Assembly: GCF_003752155.1 (NCBI RefSeq) | Contig: NZ_RJVG01000004.1 | Span: forward strand, 267,766 to 331,765 | Reading direction: 5' to 3' | Source: Mobilisporobacter senegalensis | GTDB lineage: Bacteria; Bacillota; Clostridia; Lachnospirales; Lachnospiraceae | DNA length: 64,000 nt | In this document: in pieces, positions 36,251 to 45,258 of the stretch | Numbering within the stretch: position 1 is the first letter of the stretch | Layout: every line of letters begins with the position of its first letter | Notes under the pieces: generated by a model | What the model saw: the letters and a program-made list of their open reading frames with translations, nothing else | Databases searched by the model: none | Told to the model about the DNA's origin: nothing | Made by a program: the position numbers and the translations under genes

Positions 36251-36573
36251 TGCGAAACTAATACATTATATCGTTTGTGATTCACTGATACAAATTCCTT
36301 CGCTCCAACGCTCCATCAGCTTAACTTCCGCTCCGGAATTGTATCAGCTGAATCACAATTATCCAGATTATGAAGTTTCGCAATTATATTTCATCATTCA
36401 CAAGGGGCTTTTATGTAATTTCTTAATAGATTCTTTTAATGATCTCTTGTATCTGTTCTCTATTTATATTTAAAACAGATGCAAGAAATCGTTAAATTAT
36501 TATTTATCCCTATACTGTCCTATAAGTAATACAAGACAGTATAGGGGATATGATAAATATTTAAATCTACAGA
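36251..36573. repeat. Array spacer 5: long palindrome plus two hairpins
   Basis: Palindrome 36249-36384; hairpin TCTTGTATCTG/CAGATGCAAGA at 36445-36486; hairpin TATCCCTATACTGTC/GACAGTATAGGGGATA at 36505-36550. Here the stem reads CCCTATACTG against CAGTATAGGG, while most others read CCTTATACTG against CAGTATAAGG: a paired change that keeps the stem. Confidence 0.8.
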
Positions 36574-37326
36574 TTAATCAAAATACTTTTTATCACGCAA
36601 TGTTTTCATTAATTCATCCACGTTGTGATCTACCTCTTCTGTATACTGCTTAATATACTCTTCTCCATCACCGCCATCATCTAAGGTGACACCAATAATA
36701 GTAAGTGGAGTGTCATCTTTTACAAAGGCATATCCACGTACATGATAACCAAATCTATCTTCTGAATCTTCTGATACACGTCCATCAATTTCTCCTACAA
36801 ATCGCAAGCAATCTACTCCATTAATATTAACCTCTTCTTGTTCTGTGATATCAAGTCCATAATAACTATATCCGCCTTCCAAATTACTATCCATTGCCCA
36901 TCCAAAACTCTGTTCTGTTGCTGCAAGAACTTCTTCAAAGGACATTCCTGTAGCACCTTTCTCTCCTCGAGTAGCTGCAATGCAAAGTTTTCCTGATCGG
37001 ATATAGAGTTTAGTCAATCCCTCTTCTACGATCTGATACTTAGGAACATCATAAATCGCCTTCGTACTTCCTAAACTATTTTCTAAAGAATCTATTGGTT
37101 CTCCATCATAGATAAACTGGGGTTCATAGATTCTCTCAGATGTTTCTTCTTTTGTCTCTTCTTGTTCCGCATCTTCTGCCACAGTATCTTTCTCTTCCTC
37201 TGCACTATTCTCCTGTGTTTCCTGAGTTGTTTCTTTTGTTGCTTCTTTACTATCCTCACTCTTCTCTTTTCCACATGCAGTACATAGTAGTGTAAATAAT
37301 AAAATTATTATCAATAATTTTTTCAT
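36574..37326 (-). CDS. Array lipoprotein 4
   Basis: A 250-aa lipoprotein paralogue (MKKLLIIILLFTLLCTACGK). Blocks: SLENSLGSTKAIYDVPKYQI, SFEEVLAATEQSFGWAMDSN (a hybrid of the copy 1 and copy 2 forms), GYSYYGLDIT, GRVSEDSEDRFG, and the end DKKYFD, which otherwise goes with the other block set. Confidence 0.75.
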   Translation of the reverse strand: MKKLLIIILLFTLLCTACGKEKSEDSKEATKETTQETQENSAEEEKDTVAEDAEQEETKEETSERIYEPQFIYDGEPIDSLENSLGSTKAIYDVPKYQIVEEGLTKLYIRSGKLCIAATRGEKGATGMSFEEVLAATEQSFGWAMDSNLEGGYSYYGLDITEQEEVNINGVDCLRFVGEIDGRVSEDSEDRFGYHVRGYAFVKDDTPLTIIGVTLDDGGDGEEYIKQYTEEVDHNVDELMKTLRDKKYFD

Positions 37327-37349
37327 TTTTTTCCCTCTTTCTTTCTCAA

Positions 37350-37595
37350 TTAATTATATCCCTGCATACCATTATATTTAATGGTATACCAATTGCTTCC
37401 TGGTAAATTACTTTCTGTTTCCTCTGCCATAAAAGGCAATGTCATAAGGATTGGTTTTACTTCTAACGTAGCACCTATCTTTACATAAGTATAACTTTCC
37501 TTCATAGTAAAACTCTCATTCTGCATCTTCATATTTGCTTCGATAACATCGGATATACGAAGTAGCACCCCTTCCTGATTTCCCAGAAGAGCAAC
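37350..37595 (-). pseudogene. TadG-like tail copy in front of lipoprotein 4
   Basis: Copy of the last ~80 codons, with YTYVKIGATLEV as in the 940-codon fragment, closed upstream by TGA. No start of its own. Confidence 0.85.
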
Positions 37596-37948
37596 TCATA
37601 AGACATCCATTGCGAAACTAATACATATATTGTTTGTGATTCACTGCTACAAATTCCTTCGCTCCAACGCTCCATCCGCTTAACTTCCGCTCCGGAATTG
37701 TATCAGCTGAATCACAATTATCCAGATTATGAAGTTTCGCAATTATCTATTTCATGTATAAAGTGTTAGAGAATTATATTTTATCTTCATAAGATTTTTT
37801 ATGTAAGAAATTTTTAATGATCTCTTGTATCTGTTCCTCTTCATATTTAGAACAGATACAAGAAATCGTTAAGTTTTATATATCCTTATACTTTTCTATC
37901 CTTAGAACAGTATAAGGATATATATTATTTTTAATAATTTGTATTTAA
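37596..37948. repeat. Array spacer 6: long palindrome plus two hairpins
   Basis: Palindrome 37609-37743; hairpin TCTTGTATCTG/CAGATACAAGA at 37823-37863; hairpin with 16-nt arms TATATATCCTTATACT/AGTATAAGGATATATA at 37877-37924. No gene. Confidence 0.8.
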
Positions 37949-38710
37949 TTAATCAAAATACTTTTTATCACGTAGTGTTTTCATTAATTCATCCACGTTG
38001 TGGTCTACTTCTTCTGTATACTGGTTAATATAGTCTTCTCCATCACCACCGTCATCTAAAGTAACACCAATAATAGTAAGGGGTGTATCATCTTTTACAA
38101 AGGCATATCCACGCACATGGTATTTAAACCATAATGTTTGATCATCTGGTTTTGTTAAAGAACGGCCATCAATTTCTCCTACAAATCGCAGACAATCTAC
38201 ACCATTGATAGTTATTTCTTCTTGTTCAGTAATATCAATTCCATGATATTGTTTTCCACCTTCTAAATTACTATCCATTGCTCCTCCAAAACTCCGTTCT
38301 GTTGCTACAAGAACTTCTTCAAAGGACATTCCTGTGGCACCTTTATCTCCTCGAGTCGCTGCAATACAGAGTTTACCAGAGCGGATATACAGTTTTGTGC
38401 GTCCTTCCTCTACTATCTGATACTTGGGAACATCATAAACTGCCTTCGTACTTCCTAAACTATTTTCTAAGGAATCTATAGGCTCACCATCATAGATAAA
38501 TTGTGGTTCATAAATTCTCTCAGAACTTTCCTCCTTTGCCTCCTCTTGTTCTGCATCTTCTTCTGTCACATCTTTCTCTTCCTTCACACTATTCTCCTGT
38601 GTTTCCTGAGCTGTTTCTTTTGTTGCTTCTTTACTATCCTTGTTTTTCTCTTTCCCACATGCGGTACAAAGCAGTGTACATAATAACATCATAATTAATA
38701 TTCTCTTCAT
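37949..38710 (-). CDS. Array lipoprotein 5
   Basis: A 253-aa lipoprotein paralogue (MKRILIMMLLCTLLCTACGK). First half follows set 1 (SLENSLGSTKAVYDVPKYQI, SFEEVLVATERSFGGAMDSN); the second half follows set 2 but diverged (GKQYHGIDIT, GRSLTKPDDQTLWFKYH), then returns to DTPLTIIGVTLDDGGD. It is the clearest mosaic of the array. Confidence 0.75.
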   Translation of the reverse strand: MKRILIMMLLCTLLCTACGKEKNKDSKEATKETAQETQENSVKEEKDVTEEDAEQEEAKEESSERIYEPQFIYDGEPIDSLENSLGSTKAVYDVPKYQIVEEGRTKLYIRSGKLCIAATRGDKGATGMSFEEVLVATERSFGGAMDSNLEGGKQYHGIDITEQEEITINGVDCLRFVGEIDGRSLTKPDDQTLWFKYHVRGYAFVKDDTPLTIIGVTLDDGGDGEDYINQYTEEVDHNVDELMKTLRDKKYFD

Positions 38711-38731
38711 TTTAATTTCCTTCTTTCTTAA

Positions 38732-38992
38732 TTAATTATATCCTTGCATTCCATCATATTTAATGGTATACCAATTGCTTCCTGGCAGATTACTTTCTGT
38801 TTCCTCTGCCATAAATGGCAATGTCATAAGGATTGGTTTTACTTCTAAGGTAGCTCCAAGCTTTACATAAGTATAACTTTCCTTCATAGTGAAACTCTCA
38901 TTCTGCATCTTCATATTTGCTTCGATAACATCAGATATACGAAGCAATACTCCTTCCTGATTCCCTAAAAGAGCGATTACTAAAACATCCAT
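38732..38992 (-). pseudogene. TadG-like tail copy in front of lipoprotein 5
   Basis: 86-codon open frame MDVLVIALLGNQEGVLL to KYDGMQGYN, with YTYVKLGATLEV. ATG from the palindrome edge; no ribosome site. Confidence 0.8.
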
Positions 38993-39275
38993 TGCGAAAC
39001 TAATACATATATCATTTGTGATTCACTGATACAAATTATGAAGTTTCGCAATTATCTATTTCATGTATAAAGTGTTAAGACTTCATATTCTATCCTTCAT
39101 AAAGTTTTTATGTAATTCCTTTAATAAATCTTTTAATAATCTCTTGTATCTGTTCTGTATTCATATATAAAGCAGATACAAGAAATCGTTAAGTTATTAT
39201 TTATCCCTATACTGTCCTATAATTAATACAGAACAGTATAAGGCAAAATTAAAGCTACTTATCAATTATTTAAAA
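38993..39275. repeat. Array spacer 7: collapsed palindrome plus two hairpins
   Basis: The palindrome is reduced to 62 bp (38991-39052): left arm up to GATACAAATT joins directly to ATGAAGTTTCGCAAT, so about 74 bp of the centre and inner right arm are gone. Hairpins at 39142-39183 and 39205-39243 remain. Deletion at a palindrome centre is typical of replication slippage. Confidence 0.8.
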
Positions 39276-40022
39276 TTAATAATAATCATCACGTAATGTC
39301 TTCATTAATTCATCCACGTTGTGGTCTACCTCTTCTGTATACTGCTTAATATACTCTTCTCCATCACTGCCATCATCTAAGGTGACACCGATAATGGTAA
39401 GTGGAGTATCATCTTTTACAAAGGCATATCCACGTACATGATAACCAAATCTATCTTCTGAATCTTCTGATACACGTCCATCAATTTCTCCTACAAATCG
39501 CAAACAATCTACTCCATTAATAGTTACCTCCTCTTGTTCGTTGATATCAAGTCCATAATAACCATATCCACCTTCTAAATTACTATCCATTGCTCTTGAA
39601 AAAGTTTTCTCTGTAACTGCGAAGACGTCTTCCAGTTTCATCCCAGTTGCCCCTTTCTTACCACGAGTTGCAGCAATACACAGTTTACCAGAGCGAATAT
39701 AAAGTTTAGTCAAACCTTTTTCTACAATCTGATATTTAGGAATATCATATACTGCCTTCGTACTTCCCAAACTATTTTCTAAGGAATCTATCGGTTCTCC
39801 ATCATAAATAAACTGTGGTTCATAAATTTTTTCAGATGTTTCTTCCTTTACCTCTTCTTGTTCTATCTTCTCTCCTGTTGTCTCATTCTCTTCCTTTAAA
39901 CTAGTCTCCTCTACTTTCTGAGTCGTTTCATTAGCTGTGTCTTTACTCTCAATATTCTTCTCTTTCCCACATGCAGTACTAAGTATTGTGAATAATAAAA
40001 TAATTACTAATAATTTTTTCAT
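39276..40022 (-). CDS. Array lipoprotein 6
   Basis: A 248-aa lipoprotein paralogue (MKKLLVIILLFTILSTACGK; lipobox STAC). Blocks: SLENSLGSTKAVYDIPKYQI, then KLEDVFAVTEKTFSRAMDSN, a form shared only with copy 8, then GYGYYGLDIN and GRVSEDSEDRFG, end DDYY. Its linker is the most divergent. It follows the 940-codon TadG fragment directly. Confidence 0.75.
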   Translation of the reverse strand: MKKLLVIILLFTILSTACGKEKNIESKDTANETTQKVEETSLKEENETTGEKIEQEEVKEETSEKIYEPQFIYDGEPIDSLENSLGSTKAVYDIPKYQIVEKGLTKLYIRSGKLCIAATRGKKGATGMKLEDVFAVTEKTFSRAMDSNLEGGYGYYGLDINEQEEVTINGVDCLRFVGEIDGRVSEDSEDRFGYHVRGYAFVKDDTPLTIIGVTLDDGSDGEEYIKQYTEEVDHNVDELMKTLRDDYY

Positions 40023-40045
40023 TTTAATTCCCTCTTTCTTATTTT

Positions 40046-42998
40046 TTAATTATATCCCTGCATTCCGTTATATTTAATGGTATACCAATTACTTCCTGGC
40101 AAGTTGCTTTCAGTCTCCTCTGCCATAAATGGCAGTGTCATAAGAATTGGTTTTACTTCCAGTGTAGCTCCAATTTTTACGTATGTATAACTTTCTTTCA
40201 TAGTAAATTCTTCGTTTTGCATCTTCATGTTTTCTTCGATAACGTCAGAAATACGAAGTAATACTCCTTCTTGATTCCCTAGTAGCGCAATTAGTAGAAA
40301 CAGTTGAAGGTAATCACTATACTGAAAAGAGAAGAATGTCGCAGTAGTATTAGCACTACCTGCATTCGCTGCCAATCCTCCAGTCGTTGCACCTCCCGAA
40401 AGACCATCCAATGATTTGTCTATTTCGGATTTTAAACTGTCTGCACCTTGAGATATTGCACTTGCAACTTTATCTTTTACATTTGTCTTATACGCTAATA
40501 ACTCAGCACATTCTGAATATATTTGCTCAATAATATAAGTTCGTAAATCTTCTAAATCTGTCTTAAAGTCTTTTATCATATCTGCCGTGCCGTTTTTTAC
40601 GTCATTCATTCCTTGAAATACAGTATCTATATACCCTTCTTCAATGATATACCGCACAGCCATTTCTTTAGCCAGATACCCATAGTCTGTACCAGCAGTC
40701 CCTTTTCTTTCACCTGCCAGCCATTTGTTAAGTTCTTCTTTTACAAACTCTTCCTTTGGTATAAGATTACCCTCATATTCAATCAAAGTACTCTCACCAT
40801 TTGAACTTAATTTATTGTTTGCCGCCTGGCAGAGTGAGGTTAATTGATTGATGGCTGTACTTGCATAGCGATCAATGGTTGCATCAATATTATCACTTAC
40901 AGCTTGGGTTAATTCTTTAATTTCCTTCTCTGTAGCTGCATTTATCTCGTCATCTGTTTTATTCAACCACTGATTCAGTGTATCTTCCACTGTATCTATT
41001 TGTGCTCCTACAAACTCTTTTGTTACATCTACCGCTACTGCCGTTGCTGCACCTGCCAGGTTTTCAAACAGATTATCAAAACTCATTTGCCATGTTTTAT
41101 CGGTTTTAAATACCGGCACCTTCATTCCTGCTTTTAAGCAGAGCAGATCCAGAGAGGATTCTGCAATGGCTATCCCGATGATGATGGCTGCCTGGGCAAC
41201 GGGTACCATGAAGGTTAGCGGTGGTGTTCCAAAGACTGCGAATGCAATGGCGTAAGCACCATCACGGATCGGAGCATTGGTAAAGGCATAGACTGAGTTA
41301 CATGCTAAACGGATTCCAAAGATGGAAGCATAGGCAGCGGTAACATTGGTACTGTTGTCTTTTCCATAGATCATGTATTCTACTTCACTTCTGTAGGCTG
41401 CGTTATAAGCAGGGCTGATTGGAATACAGGTCAATGACATAGCATCTTTTTTATCTATGTTCGCTACTTTAATTTCATAATTTCCATTGTAGAGTCCCCC
41501 GCTTACTGCCGGTTCCACAGCGGTAAGTTTGGTCTGTGCATTTCCATCCAGTGAGTTACAGATAATCTCATTCTCAAAGGTATGATAGCTGAACATATCC
41601 ATTCCGTAACAACTGATATAGATATCATCTCTAAGGGTTATTCCAAGCCCTGCCAGGGCACTTCCCAGACCATCGAACATAGAGGATAATTCGCCGCTTA
41701 AGTTTGAATCGGCAACGGTATCGGACCCAGTACCTACATTTACTTCCGGCATGGTACCGGCTCCCTTGCCTCCGGAATCCGGATCTTTTGCCAGTCCCTT
41801 GTCTATGGCACTCTGGCGGATACCGCTCCAGATCTTGGAAGGACGGCTGTCATCAGCAATGTTTTTATCACTCATTCCTTCTGATTTTACCTCATTCTGT
41901 TGGGACTCGGCTGTGGCATTCAAAGCCTCTTTCTTCTTCTCCATGGCTTCCTTCTTGCCTGCAATTTCTTCTGTCATATTTTCATCCGTGGTATTCTGGA
42001 AGTTATTTTTTAGGAAGCGGTAGAATTTGTTATAATCATTCTCTCCATGTTCATCCGTTTCTTTATCCAGTTCCGGATGGAATTCCTGTTCCCATTCTGC
42101 GGTAAATTGTTTTAATTTATCGTAGGGAAGGTCATAAGGCTCTTTATAATATTCCTTATAGATGGAGGCTGCCATTTCTTTTAATCCTCCACTTCCGGTG
42201 TAAGTAAGAGGTGGTCTCTCCAAACTTCCATAAGCTCCTTTGTATTTCTTCTCCAGGGCACTTTTTACTTCATCGAAAGATTTTAATTCATAGAGCTTTT
42301 TGTCTGCATAAGTATATCCATCCACTTCTTCCATTAATTCTGTCATGGTAGTTATGGTATTCCCGATATGGGCATTCAGTGCATCCACTTCTCCTTTGTT
42401 AATAAACTCACGAATAGATTCTAACTCTTCCTTATTCTGTTCTGTAAGAGCATCCCCCTGCAGATCCGGCTCTTTCGTAGCAGCTTCCCAGTTTCCTTCG
42501 GCTGTTTTTAACCTACCTCCCGGTGCAACAGAATTGGATACATCTTCTAACAGTCCTTCTGCCTCTTCTAAGAGTTCTTTTCCTTTTTTTAATCTTTCAT
42601 GCATATCATACATAGTTGTATAGATTTCTTCTACAAAATAATCTGCCCTGAGACCGTCTACCAAGTCACTATTGCTTATGGGTTGAACTGACTTTCCCTT
42701 TTTGGCAGATTCTATATCTGGAAGACTTATTTGGCTAATATCATTGATGGTCTCATACATACCGGTCTTGTAAGCAGACTGCCCTCTTGTCACTCCTTCA
42801 AAAGTTTCAAGTTTACTATCATAATCTTTTTTATAGTAACTCAACCATCCACTTGCTGTCTTACTCATACCATTAATGGTAATCTGGGTTGCAAGATCTT
42901 CCCTGTATTCTTTGATTTGTTCTCGAAGACTATCAATGGTATCTTCAATACTTTGAATAGCATTATCAAGGGTATGGTATGCTTTATATACATTCTAA
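40046..42998 (-). pseudogene. 5'-truncated second copy of the TadG-like gene
   Basis: An open frame covering the last ~980 codons of the TadG-like protein (ATG-started part 940 codons, 42868). It lacks about the first 356 residues with the pilin-like helix, so it cannot be inserted by the same route as the parent. Long parts are identical to the parent at 45259-49386 (for example GGLKEMAASIYKEYYKEPYD), whereas two segments differ strongly: VDVTKEFVGAQID against ILVEKTKGFVGEKID, and the helical region before ISQGADSLKSEIDKSLDG. The junction at 42998 (VYKAYHTLDN) matches that of the fragment at 31880-32361. It still ends in the tail and a lipoprotein gene. Confidence 0.8.
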
Positions 42999-43122
42999 AA
43001 ATCTATAATTATGTAGTTATTAACAACTTACTTCTTTTCTTTTTCACTTATCCTTATACTGTTCTATCCTAGAACAGTATAAGGATAAGTATACAAAATA
43101 ATAATCTATCTTAGCTATTATA
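42999..43122. repeat. Array spacer 8: junction spacer with a perfect 20-bp hairpin
   Basis: Begins with the shared junction sequence (ATCTATAATTATGTAGTTAT) and holds a perfect hairpin with 20-nt arms ACTTATCCTTATACTGTTCT (43046-43065) and its complement (43071-43090). The long palindrome and second hairpin are absent. Confidence 0.8.
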
Positions 43123-43872
43123 TTAATTATAATAATCATCACGTAATGTCTTCATTAATTCATCCACGTTGTGATCTACTTCTTCTGTATATTGCTTAAT
43201 ATAATCTTTTCCATCACTACCATCATCTAAGGTAACACCAATAATAGTAATCGGTGTATCGTCTTTTACAAAGGCGTATCCACGTACATGGTAACCAAAT
43301 CCTTTTTCTGAAGTTTCTGATACACGCCCATCAATTTCTCCTACAAAACGCAAGCAATTGACTCCATTGATAGTGACTTCTTCTTTTTCCGCCATTTTAA
43401 TTCCAAAATAATTATGCCCCCCTTCTAAACGATTATCTATTGCTCCCCCAAAACTTCGCTCTGTTGCTGTAAAAATTTCTTCAAAAGACATTCCTGTGGC
43501 TCCTTTTTTCCCACGAGTAGCAACGATACAAAGTTTACCAGAACGAATATATAATTTTGCCCGCCCATCCTCTACAATCTGATAGTTTGGCACATCATAA
43601 ACTGCCTTGGTACTTCCCAAACTATTTTCCAAAGAATCTATAGGTTCTCCATCATAGATAAACTGCGGTTCATAGATTCTCTCCGATGTTTCATCCTTTA
43701 TCTCTTCCTGTTCAGTTTCTGATGTTGTAGAATTATTTTCTTCTTCTGTACTGTGCTCTTGTGTCTCCTGAACCGTTTCATTTGTTGCTTTTTGACTATC
43801 TTTGTTTTTATCCTTTCCACAAGCAGTACATAGTAGTGTGAGTAATAACATAATCATTAATATTTTTTTCAT
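43123..43872 (-). CDS. Array lipoprotein 7
   Basis: A 249-aa lipoprotein paralogue. The frame is open 15 codons further upstream into the tail of the TadG copy, but MKKILMIMLLLTLLCTACGK at 43872 follows GAGAGGGAAAAGAAA and gives a proper signal peptide. Blocks: SLENSLGSTKAVYDVPNYQI, SFEEIFTATERSFGGAIDNR, GHNYFGIKMAEKEE (unique), GRVSETSEKGFG. It is the most diverged of the set in the folded domain. Confidence 0.75.
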   Translation of the reverse strand: MKKILMIMLLLTLLCTACGKDKNKDSQKATNETVQETQEHSTEEENNSTTSETEQEEIKDETSERIYEPQFIYDGEPIDSLENSLGSTKAVYDVPNYQIVEDGRAKLYIRSGKLCIVATRGKKGATGMSFEEIFTATERSFGGAIDNRLEGGHNYFGIKMAEKEEVTINGVNCLRFVGEIDGRVSETSEKGFGYHVRGYAFVKDDTPITIIGVTLDDGSDGKDYIKQYTEEVDHNVDELMKTLRDDYYN

Positions 43873-43891
43873 TTTCTTTTCCCTCTCTTTT

Positions 43892-44137
43892 TTAATTATA
43901 TCCCTGCATTCCATCATATTTGATAGTATACCAATTACTTCCCGGCAAATTACTTTCTGTTTCTTCAGCCATAAAAGGTAATGTCATAAGGATTGGTTTT
44001 ACTTCTAAGGTTGCATCAATCTTTACATATGTGTAACTTTCCCTCATGGTAAATTTTTCATTTTGCATTTTCATGTTGGTTTCAATTACATCAGAGACAC
44101 GAAGCAGAACTCCTTCCTGATTCCCCAAAAGAGTAAT
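43892..44137 (-). pseudogene. TadG-like tail copy in front of lipoprotein 7
   Basis: Copy of the last ~80 codons (GNQEGVLLRVSDVIETNM to KYDGMQGYN), closed upstream by an in-frame TGA. Its CTCATGGTAAATTTTTC variant is the closest match to the remnant at 31496-31526. Confidence 0.85.
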
Positions 44138-44474
44138 TCATAAAACATCCATTGCGAAACTAATACATATATCATTTGTGATTCACTGATACAAATTCCT
44201 TCGCTCCAACGCTCCATCCGCTTAACTTCCGCTCCGGAATTGTATCAGCTGAATCACAATTATCCAGATTATGAAGTTTCGCAATTATATTTCATCATTC
44301 ACAAGGGGCTTTTATGTAATTTCTTAATAGATTCTTTTAATGATCTCTTGTATCTGTTCTCTATTTAAACTTAAAACAGATGCAAGAAATCGTTAAATTA
44401 TTATCTATCCTTATACTGCCCTATAATTAATACAGGACAGTATAAGGTATGTGGAAAATATTTGAATCTACAAA
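44138..44474. repeat. Array spacer 9: long palindrome plus two hairpins
   Basis: Palindrome 44151-44285; hairpin TCTTGTATCTG/CAGATGCAAGA at 44346-44387; hairpin CCTTATACTGCCCT/AGGACAGTATAAGG at 44409-44447. Almost the same as the spacer at 34883-35205, which points to recent exchange between distant units. Confidence 0.8.
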
Positions 44475-45236
44475 TTAATCAAAATACTTTTTATCACGCA
44501 ATGTTTTCATTAATTCATCCACGTTGTGGTCTACCTCTTCTGTATATTGCTTAATATAGTCTTCTCCATCACTACCATTATCTAAAGTAACACCGATAAT
44601 TGTTACTGGGATATCATCCTTCACAAAAGCATATCCGCGTACATGATATCGAAACCACAATGTTTTATCATCCGGTGCTGATGGAGAACGTCCATCGATT
44701 TCTCCTACAAATCGCAAACAATTCACTCCATTAATATTTACTTCTTCTTGTTCGATAATTTCTATTCCGTTATATTCTTTTCCACCTTCTAAGCGACCAT
44801 TTATTGCTCTTGAAAAGGTCTTCTCAGTTGCTGCATAGACATCCTCCAATGCCATACCTGTGGCTCCTTCATCACCAGATGTTACTGCTATACATAGCTT
44901 TCCAGAACGTATATAGAATTCAGTTAACCCATCTTCAAATGATTGATAATTTGGAACATCATAAACAATATCATATGTTGGTACACTATCTTGATAGGAA
45001 TCTATTGGTTCTCCATCATAGATAAACTGTGGTTCATAAATTCTCCCAGATACATCTTCTTTTGTCTCTTCTGATTCTACATCTTCTGCCACAGTATCTT
45101 TCTCTTCCTCTGTACTATTCTCTTGTGTTTCTTGTGTTGTTTCCTTTGCTGCTTCTTTACTATCCTTGTTTTTATCTTTCCCACATGCAGTACATAGCAG
45201 TGTAAATAATAACATTATTATTAATATTTTTTTCAT
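44475..45236 (-). CDS. Array lipoprotein 8, directly behind the full TadG-like gene
   Basis: A 253-aa lipoprotein paralogue and the first in transcription order. MKKILIIMLLFTLLCTACGK at 45236 is preferred over the longer open frame that runs into the TadG-like stop; AGAGGGAAAAGAAA precedes it. Blocks: SYQDSVPTYDIVYDVPNYQS, ALEDVYAATEKTFSRAINGR, GKEYNGIEII, GRSPSAPDDKTLWFRYH, DNGSDGEDYI, end DKKYFD. It lies 22 bp after the intact TadG-like gene, so a TadG-like/lipoprotein pair is the ancestral unit from which the array arose. The lipoprotein may assist or anchor the TadG-like protein, or protect the cell from it; neither is shown. Confidence 0.78.
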   Translation of the reverse strand: MKKILIIMLLFTLLCTACGKDKNKDSKEAAKETTQETQENSTEEEKDTVAEDVESEETKEDVSGRIYEPQFIYDGEPIDSYQDSVPTYDIVYDVPNYQSFEDGLTEFYIRSGKLCIAVTSGDEGATGMALEDVYAATEKTFSRAINGRLEGGKEYNGIEIIEQEEVNINGVNCLRFVGEIDGRSPSAPDDKTLWFRYHVRGYAFVKDDIPVTIIGVTLDNGSDGEDYIKQYTEEVDHNVDELMKTLRDKKYFD

Positions 45237-45258
45237 TTTCTTTTCCCTCTTTCTTTTT

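Noticed and set aside
41704..42105. Plus-strand frame opposite the TadG-like copy (and its twin at 46847-47248)
   Set aside because: No ribosome site; codon content is the mirror of the minus-strand gene and both occur only because the gene is duplicated.
31812..44447. CCTTATACTG/CAGTATAAGG stems as intrinsic terminators of each lipoprotein gene
   Set aside because: No U-tract follows on the minus strand in any copy examined, so they are listed as hairpin repeats.
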